DNA of 41,493 nt from assembly GCA_937884385.1 (NCBI GenBank), contig CALGCW010000121.1, forward strand, positions 1 to 41,493, given 5' to 3'. A program made the position numbers and the translations under genes. The notes beneath the pieces were generated by a model. That model searched no databases and was not told the origin of the DNA. It saw only the letters and a program-made list of their open reading frames with translations. The DNA comes from an uncultured Clostridia bacterium. Lineage in GTDB: Bacteria; Bacillota; Clostridia; Oscillospirales; CAG-272. This document shows positions 36,249 to 41,493 of this stretch, piece by piece. Position 1 is the first letter of the stretch. The number at the start of each line of letters is the position of its first letter.

Positions 36249-38720
36249 ATGCGTAAAAGATTAATTTCAGTTTTAAGTGTTTTATGTATAACTATTTTGT
36301 GCCTTACCGGTTGTGACTGGTTCAATCCCAATCCCGGAAAACAGCCAAACGGCGAAGCTGTGGCTTTGATAAACGGCGGATTTGAATCTGCCGATCTGTC
36401 CGGCTGGACGATCGAATACGGAGACGCCTTCGACGATGACTGCGTTTCCTCACAAAAGACCTTTATGTATGATTTTGATACCAACAACAACGTTTTGTCC
36501 ATCAATCAGACGGGCAACTGGTATCTTACGGGAAAGGGCTTTCACGGTAAGTACTCCGGCGCGAGAACCGGAGCGATCCGTTCCAACAATTTCACCGTTC
36601 CCGAGGACGGCACGATCAGCCTGAAGATAGCAGGCGGTGCTCTGACCGTTGGCAAGGGTACGGGTGCTCCCCAAAAGGCGAAGGAAAAGATCTGCTTTGT
36701 TGGCTTCTATCTCGCTGAAAACGACAAGATGATCGCGATGCAGACAAACGAGTATTTCCACGAGCATACCGAGGAATACGTTATGCCCGACAGATATGCC
36801 TCCGGTGTATACAACACGGACAACTTCTATGAGTACGTTCTTGACCTTTCGGAGTACAAAAATCAAGAGATCTACATCAGAATCGTGGATAATGACGAAA
36901 GCTATTACTACGGTTATATTGCAGTCGATGATATAAGAGTGGGCGATTATGCCGACCCTCAGACCGAGGGTGTGTTCTTCACAAAGGTCATCGACTATGC
37001 GACCGAGGCGGTCGCTCCTTCGATCTACGAGATCGCAAACGGCGGATTTGAGCTTGGCTCTCTTGCAGGCTGGACCGTTGTTGAGGGTGAAGCCTTCTCA
37101 AACGAGGGCGTTAACACCGAGAGCGTTTGGTGGAACGAGAATATTACCTATTCCCGTGACGGCGATTACCATTACGGAAAATATATGCCCTCTGCGACGG
37201 GCGTTATGCGCTCCTCGGAATTCGTTCTCGGCGGCTCCGGCTACGTAAGCTATAAGCTTGGCGGATGCGCTGACAACGGCAAGACCTACATAAGATTTAT
37301 GGTCAAGAGAGGCGACGAGGCAGTTGAGGTTGCGAGATATTCCAACTTCAAATACTGGAACTACCAGTTCCCATACGTTCAGAACGGTATGCGTCTTTTG
37401 AATATGGTTCAGTATTATGCGGATCTTTCCGCGTACATCGGTGAAACGATGTATATCGAGGTAGTGGACGCCAATGCTTCAAACGATGAGCTTGGATGCA
37501 TCGTTCTCGACAGTGTTCAGACATATTGGGAAGAAAAGCCCTTGTGGATAGACAGTGAATCATTCTTTGCCGTATACGATGCTGATATTATGCTTGAGAG
37601 TGAGTATCAGGTATCAAACGGTGGCTTTGAGACAGGCGACCTCACAGGTTGGACTCTTGAAGGCGACAAAATAGGCGGTGTTACCAACGCATCCGGCTGG
37701 TGGAATGAGAACTTCCCCTACAACAAGAAGGGTACGTATCTCTTCTCCGGTATTTCTGATGAAGGCGGAAGGGGAACATTGACGAGCTCCGCATTTACAG
37801 TCGGTGGCTGTGGATACATCACTTTCCTTCTTGGCGGCGGTGGAAATCCCCTTGAATGCTACATTTCCATAATCGATGCAGAGACAGAGGAAGAGGTCGC
37901 GCGCTTTGCAAACAGCTTGTTCAACGACAAGGGTACGGGCCTTATCAACCACGGAAGCAATCTTGCAAATATGGTAATGTATAAGGCGGACCTTTCCGAG
38001 TTTATGGGCAGAAGCCTTAAGATCCGAATCGTAGATAATGCTACTAACAACTGGGGTCTTATCACGGCAGACAGCTTTGTGACACATTACAATGATATCG
38101 CAGGCGTTCCCACAAAGGCAAACGAGGCTGTTGATATCAAGCCTGCTCCGCTTCCCGACACGGTTCTCGGTGAGAGCGATCCCTATCAGGTGCTTAACGG
38201 TGACTTTGAGTCGGGTGACCTTACAGGTTGGACTCTTACATTGGAAAGCGGCGAGACGGAGATCGGCTACGTTTCCGAGCAGAACGTTTTCTGGAAGAAC
38301 GCTGACAAGCCCTACAACAAGGACGGAAGATTCTTGTTTACGGGTATTGAGGACGTTAAGGGCAGTATGGAAGCTGCAAAGGGTACGCTTACAAGCTCGA
38401 CGTTCACCGTCGGCGGATGTGGCTTCATCACCTTTAAGCTTGGCGGCGGATATAACCCTGAGTGCTATATCGAGATCGTCGATGCTTCTACAGATCAGGC
38501 GATAGCAAGATACCACAACGACAATGCCGACAGCAATGAAGGCTATATGTTCTGCTTCAAGGCGGATCTTACGGATCTCCTTGGCAGAGAGGTATATATC
38601 AGAGTTGTTGACAAGGCGGAAAATGCTTGGGGCTGCCTTGCAGTTGACAGCTTTATTACTCATTACGAATCAATCGAGGAGTTGCCCGCGGCAACACTCG
38701 TTGAGAATATTCTTAAATAA
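36249..38720 (+). CDS. lipoprotein of four repeated carbohydrate-binding-like modules
   Basis: The 823-residue protein has a lipobox (CLTGC, Cys22) and then four modules that each begin with NGGFE-x-GDLTGWT or a near variant, at residues 42, 264, 457 and 650. The last two repeats are exactly 193 residues apart and very alike. Each module contains a GYITFKLGG-like strand and ends with a D/E-x-IRIVD...WG-x-x-AVDSF segment, typical of beta-sandwich binding domains. No catalytic domain is visible. AGGAGG lies upstream, and the gene begins 10 bp after the GH32 stop. I infer a surface fructan-capturing protein that works with the two GH32 enzymes. No CBM family can be assigned with confidence. Confidence 0.8.
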   Translation: MRKRLISVLSVLCITILCLTGCDWFNPNPGKQPNGEAVALINGGFESADLSGWTIEYGDAFDDDCVSSQKTFMYDFDTNNNVLSINQTGNWYLTGKGFHGKYSGARTGAIRSNNFTVPEDGTISLKIAGGALTVGKGTGAPQKAKEKICFVGFYLAENDKMIAMQTNEYFHEHTEEYVMPDRYASGVYNTDNFYEYVLDLSEYKNQEIYIRIVDNDESYYYGYIAVDDIRVGDYADPQTEGVFFTKVIDYATEAVAPSIYEIANGGFELGSLAGWTVVEGEAFSNEGVNTESVWWNENITYSRDGDYHYGKYMPSATGVMRSSEFVLGGSGYVSYKLGGCADNGKTYIRFMVKRGDEAVEVARYSNFKYWNYQFPYVQNGMRLLNMVQYYADLSAYIGETMYIEVVDANASNDELGCIVLDSVQTYWEEKPLWIDSESFFAVYDADIMLESEYQVSNGGFETGDLTGWTLEGDKIGGVTNASGWWNENFPYNKKGTYLFSGISDEGGRGTLTSSAFTVGGCGYITFLLGGGGNPLECYISIIDAETEEEVARFANSLFNDKGTGLINHGSNLANMVMYKADLSEFMGRSLKIRIVDNATNNWGLITADSFVTHYNDIAGVPTKANEAVDIKPAPLPDTVLGESDPYQVLNGDFESGDLTGWTLTLESGETEIGYVSEQNVFWKNADKPYNKDGRFLFTGIEDVKGSMEAAKGTLTSSTFTVGGCGFITFKLGGGYNPECYIEIVDASTDQAIARYHNDNADSNEGYMFCFKADLTDLLGREVYIRVVDKAENAWGCLAVDSFITHYESIEELPAATLVENILK

Positions 38721-38744
38721 TAGAAAAAGAGAAGGAGAGCAAAA

Positions 38745-41493
38745 ATGAAAAACATTACTGTAAAATTATCTGTAATTTTATTGATCTGCGCTCTTATGAT
38801 GATTTTTACCGCTTGTGACTTTGGCGAATGCCGTCACGAGGGAGGTACAGCAACCTGTACCTCCAAAGCGGTTTGTGCGCTTTGCGGCGAGGAATACGGC
38901 GACGTGCTTGGACACGATCTCGTTGAAGATGCTGCAAAGGCTCCCACCTGCACAGAGCAGGGTCTGACTAAAGGCGAGCATTGCACAAGATGTGACCACA
39001 AGGTTGAGCAGACAGTTATTGCACCTACCGGACACACAGAAGTAATCGATGCGGCAGTTGAAGCTACTTGTACACAAAAGGGTCTTACAGAAGGTAAGCA
39101 TTGCTCCGTTTGTAATGAGGTCCTCGTTGCACAGGAGGAGCTTCCCCTCGTTGCCCACAAGTACGATGAGGGCTGGGATGCCGAGTGTAACGTGTGCGGC
39201 GCAGTTCGTACTTGCGCTCACGACGGTGAAAAGACTACGGTCAAGGGATATGCTCCCGACTGTACAAAAACAGGTCTCACAGACGGTGAAAAGTGCGCTA
39301 TCTGCGGTGACGTAACAAAAAATCAGGAAACAATTCCCGAGCTTGGCCACGATATGGCAGGCGCAACCTGCACAGCTCCTGCTACCTGTAAGAGAGAGGG
39401 CTGTACATACACAGAGGGTGAAGCACTCGGTCACACCTATGACGAGGGCAAGGTCACAACTGCTCCCGGATGTGAAACAAAGGGTGTTAAGCTCTTCACA
39501 TGTACAAGAGGATGCGGTTATTCCTATGAGGCAGATATCGAGGCTACGGGTCACACATACGTTGAAACGGTAGTTCCTTCTACCTGTATCGCTCAGGGAT
39601 ATACAAATCACGCATGTGCCTGCGGTGATTCCTATAAGGATAACGAACAGCCTCTTGCAGATCATACGTACGAGGGCGTTGTTACTACTGAACCCACTTG
39701 CGAGGGCACGGGTGTTAAGACATACACATGCTCGCTCAAGGAATGCGGTAAGTCCTATACGGAAGTCGTTCCCGCTACGGGACACAAGGAGGTTGAACAC
39801 TCCGGCAAGGATGCAACATGTACAGAGGACGGTCACAAGGCTTACGTGACTTGCGAAAACTGTGACTACACAACATACGAGTCCATTCCCGCCCTCGGAC
39901 ATAACGGCGGTAAGGCAACCTGCAAGGATCCCAAGGTGTGCGATACTTGCGGAGAGTTCTACGGTACTCCCGACACTGACAACGGCCATAACTACGGTGA
40001 GGCTGATTGCGATTCACCCGCAACGTGTAAGCTTTGCGGAAAGACAAGCGGTTCTGCTATCGGACACGAGGATGGCAATAAGGACCACAAGTGTGACCGC
40101 TGCGAAGCAGAGCAGGGAGTACACGAGGATACAAACTCCGACCACGTTTGCGAATACGGATGCTCAGTATCCATTGGCGCGTGCGAGGATAATGACTTTG
40201 ATCATACCTGCGACTACGGTTGCGCTAAAGAATATGGAAGTCACGTTGACGAAAATAAAGACCACGCTTGTGATTACGGTTGCAAGGTTGCGATCGGTGA
40301 GCACAAGGACGGCGACGCTGATCAGGATCACAACTGCGATTACTGCGGTAAGTTCGTAGAGGGTGAAAAATGCGTTGACGAAAACAAGAACCACAAGTGC
40401 GACGAGTGCTTTGGTACTATGGGCGAACACAAGGACCGCGACGGTGACGGCGATCACCTCTGCGATTACTGTAACGGTAGCGTAGACGGCGAAGTATGCG
40501 ACGGCGGTACTGCTACCTGCACAAAGAAGGCAGTTTGCTCCGAGTGCGGCAAGGAATACGGCGAAAAGCTCCCTCACTCATATGAGCAGTCCGTTGCAAA
40601 CGAATCAACAAGAAAGTTTGCGGCAACCTGCACGACAAGCGCAGTTTACTATTACTCCTGCTCTTGCGGAGAAGTAAACAGAGCTGAAAATGCTAAAACA
40701 TTTGAATCCGGTGAGCCTCTCGGCCATAAGGATGAAAACTACGATCACGTTTGCGACAACGCTTGCGGCATCCCTCAGGGAGACCACGCTGACGTTGAAA
40801 CTGACAAGGATCACCTTTGTGATTACGGATGCGGTAAGCCTGCTTCCGAGCACAAATACACTGACGTTGTAACTCTTCCCACCTGCGAGGCGGGCGGTTA
40901 TACAACATATACTTGTAATTGCGGAGATTCCTACGTTGACAACAGAGTGAACGCTCTCGGTCACAAGGATGAGAACCGCGACCACGTTTGTGATAACGGA
41001 TGCGGCGTTGCTCAGGGTGAGCACGCGGATTCCGAAACAGATAATGATCACGCTTGTGATTACTGCAATGCGGCTATGGGCGACCACAGCTACGATGCAG
41101 TTGTGACAGAGCCCACGTGTGAGGCAGGCGGTTATACAACGTATACTTGCGCTTGCGGTCACAGCTATAAGGGTGACGAGACAGAACCTAAGGGTCACTC
41201 CTTTGGCGATTGGGTAGAAACAAAGGCTCCCACCTGCACAGCAGAGGGTGAAAGAACAGCTACTTGCTCCGCTTGCGGTGCAACAAAGACAGAAGCCATC
41301 GAAAAGGCAGGGCACTCCTATGAAGCAGTTGTGACAGAGCCCACATGTACTGCGGGCGGTTATACCACATACACCTGCTCCGGCTGCGGCGACAGCTATA
41401 AGGGTGATGAAACTGAGGTTAAGGGTCACTCCTTTGGTGATTGGGTAGAAACAAAGGCTCCCACCTGCACAGCAGAGGGTGAAAGAACAGCTA
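38745..41493 (+). CDS. Cys-rich repeat lipoprotein, incomplete at window end
   Basis: The frame starts at 38745 with GAAGGAGAG just upstream and is still open at the last base, so at least 916 codons are present. It begins with a lipoprotein signal (lipobox FTAC, Cys24). The rest is repeats: units of the style GH-x-Y...PTC-x-x-x-GY-TTYTC-x-CG-x-SY, and from about 40068 to 40496 seven short units like HVDENKDHACDYGC. CxxC pairs recur throughout, and Asp-rich DGDGD stretches occur in two units. Near-identical 228-237-bp repeats fill the last part. Such proteins are common in gut Clostridia, but their role is not known to me. It follows the four-module lipoprotein by 24 bp and is probably in the same operon. 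Confidence 0.85.
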   Translation, partial: MKNITVKLSVILLICALMMIFTACDFGECRHEGGTATCTSKAVCALCGEEYGDVLGHDLVEDAAKAPTCTEQGLTKGEHCTRCDHKVEQTVIAPTGHTEVIDAAVEATCTQKGLTEGKHCSVCNEVLVAQEELPLVAHKYDEGWDAECNVCGAVRTCAHDGEKTTVKGYAPDCTKTGLTDGEKCAICGDVTKNQETIPELGHDMAGATCTAPATCKREGCTYTEGEALGHTYDEGKVTTAPGCETKGVKLFTCTRGCGYSYEADIEATGHTYVETVVPSTCIAQGYTNHACACGDSYKDNEQPLADHTYEGVVTTEPTCEGTGVKTYTCSLKECGKSYTEVVPATGHKEVEHSGKDATCTEDGHKAYVTCENCDYTTYESIPALGHNGGKATCKDPKVCDTCGEFYGTPDTDNGHNYGEADCDSPATCKLCGKTSGSAIGHEDGNKDHKCDRCEAEQGVHEDTNSDHVCEYGCSVSIGACEDNDFDHTCDYGCAKEYGSHVDENKDHACDYGCKVAIGEHKDGDADQDHNCDYCGKFVEGEKCVDENKNHKCDECFGTMGEHKDRDGDGDHLCDYCNGSVDGEVCDGGTATCTKKAVCSECGKEYGEKLPHSYEQSVANESTRKFAATCTTSAVYYYSCSCGEVNRAENAKTFESGEPLGHKDENYDHVCDNACGIPQGDHADVETDKDHLCDYGCGKPASEHKYTDVVTLPTCEAGGYTTYTCNCGDSYVDNRVNALGHKDENRDHVCDNGCGVAQGEHADSETDNDHACDYCNAAMGDHSYDAVVTEPTCEAGGYTTYTCACGHSYKGDETEPKGHSFGDWVETKAPTCTAEGERTATCSACGATKTEAIEKAGHSYEAVVTEPTCTAGGYTTYTCSGCGDSYKGDETEVKGHSFGDWVETKAPTCTAEGERTA
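40722..41493 (+). repeat. tandem coding repeats with ~230-240 bp period
   Basis: Two units starting GHKDENYDHVCDN (40722) and GHKDENRDHVCDN (40959) are 237 bp apart. Further on, the block beginning AGGGTCACTCCTTTGG occurs at 41191 and 41422, 231 bp apart, and is identical to the window end apart from one base seen in the first 60. One codon is inserted between the copies (CACGHSY against CSGCGDSY). The high identity suggests recent unit duplication, and the window stops inside a repeat. Confidence 0.8.

Noticed and set aside
37614..38663. Minus-strand 349-codon frame over repeats 3 and 4 of the modular lipoprotein
   Set aside because: The open antisense frame is a by-product of repeated codon choice; the plus strand has the lipobox, ribosome site and conserved modules.
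40068..40496. Regular short repeats that might suggest a CRISPR array
   Set aside because: They are in frame, degenerate at DNA level, conserve Cys/His/Asp codons and have no unique spacers.
38778..41429. Long minus-strand frames (403, 137 and 274 codons) over the Cys-rich gene
   Set aside because: They mirror the Cys/Gly repeat codons of the plus-strand lipoprotein; hydrophobic and repetitive with no signals of their own.

Overview
The window looks like a chromosomal segment of a carbohydrate-specialised, probably gut-dwelling member of the Clostridia (Bacillota). I infer this from AT-rich intergenic DNA with strong AGGAGG-type ribosome binding sites, sugar-binding and glycan-active proteins carrying lipobox signal peptides, a domain-permuted GH3 enzyme, GPH and MalFG-type transporters, and a cysteine-rich repeat surface protein of a type common in uncultured gut Clostridia. 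The species cannot be named from this sequence. No rRNA, tRNA, CRISPR array or phage module was seen.

Region 1 (about 1-17390, minus strand) is one tight 11-gene operon. In transcription order it encodes: a membrane-anchored alpha/beta esterase, a GH78 alpha-L-rhamnosidase, a permuted GH3 enzyme, a second esterase with an extra C-terminal domain, a GPH-type sugar symporter, a GH2 beta-galactosidase-like enzyme, a third esterase, a metallo-beta-lactamase-fold hydrolase, a cytosolic pectin-acetylesterase-like protein, a GH94 phosphorylase and a membrane-anchored pectin-acetylesterase-like protein. Most junctions overlap or are under 30 bp, and a strong hairpin near 181-220 ends the unit. None of the glycosidases has an export signal. 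The operon therefore seems built to import acylated, rhamnose-containing oligosaccharides or glycosides, strip their ester groups and take them apart inside the cell. A divergent AraC-type regulator (17557-18600) is the obvious controller.

Region 2 (about 18600-21770) is a decayed spacer. It holds a hairpin fused to a GNAT acetyltransferase remnant, two direct repeats of an intergenic element, a frameshifted fragment of a four-helix-bundle (23S rRNA intervening sequence type) gene, a regulator with DNA-binding domains at both ends and twin operator-like palindromes at its own promoter, and an orphan lipoprotein with its own promoter and terminator.

Region 3 (about 21840 to the end, plus strand) is a fructan/sucrose utilisation operon. 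A consensus promoter lies between two identical 16-bp LacI-type operators. Then follow a small ORF, a MalK/MsmK-like ATPase with an unusual ~85-residue charged helical insertion, a membrane protein resembling the DUF1189 group, a PfkB fructokinase, a multidomain GH32 lipoprotein, a LacI regulator, a solute-binding lipoprotein, two permeases, a second GH32 lipoprotein with a Glu in place of the usual nucleophile Asp, a lipoprotein made of four repeated carbohydrate-binding-like modules, and a very long Cys-rich repeat lipoprotein that runs off the window. The logic is surface capture and cleavage of fructan, ABC import, and phosphorylation of fructose, with repression by the internal LacI protein.

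The least ordinary items are the operator-flanked promoter with its hairpin-embedded small ORF, the ATPase insertion, the Asp-to-Glu GH32, the four-module and Cys-rich surface lipoproteins, and the esterase-rich rhamnoside operon with a GH94 phosphorylase.
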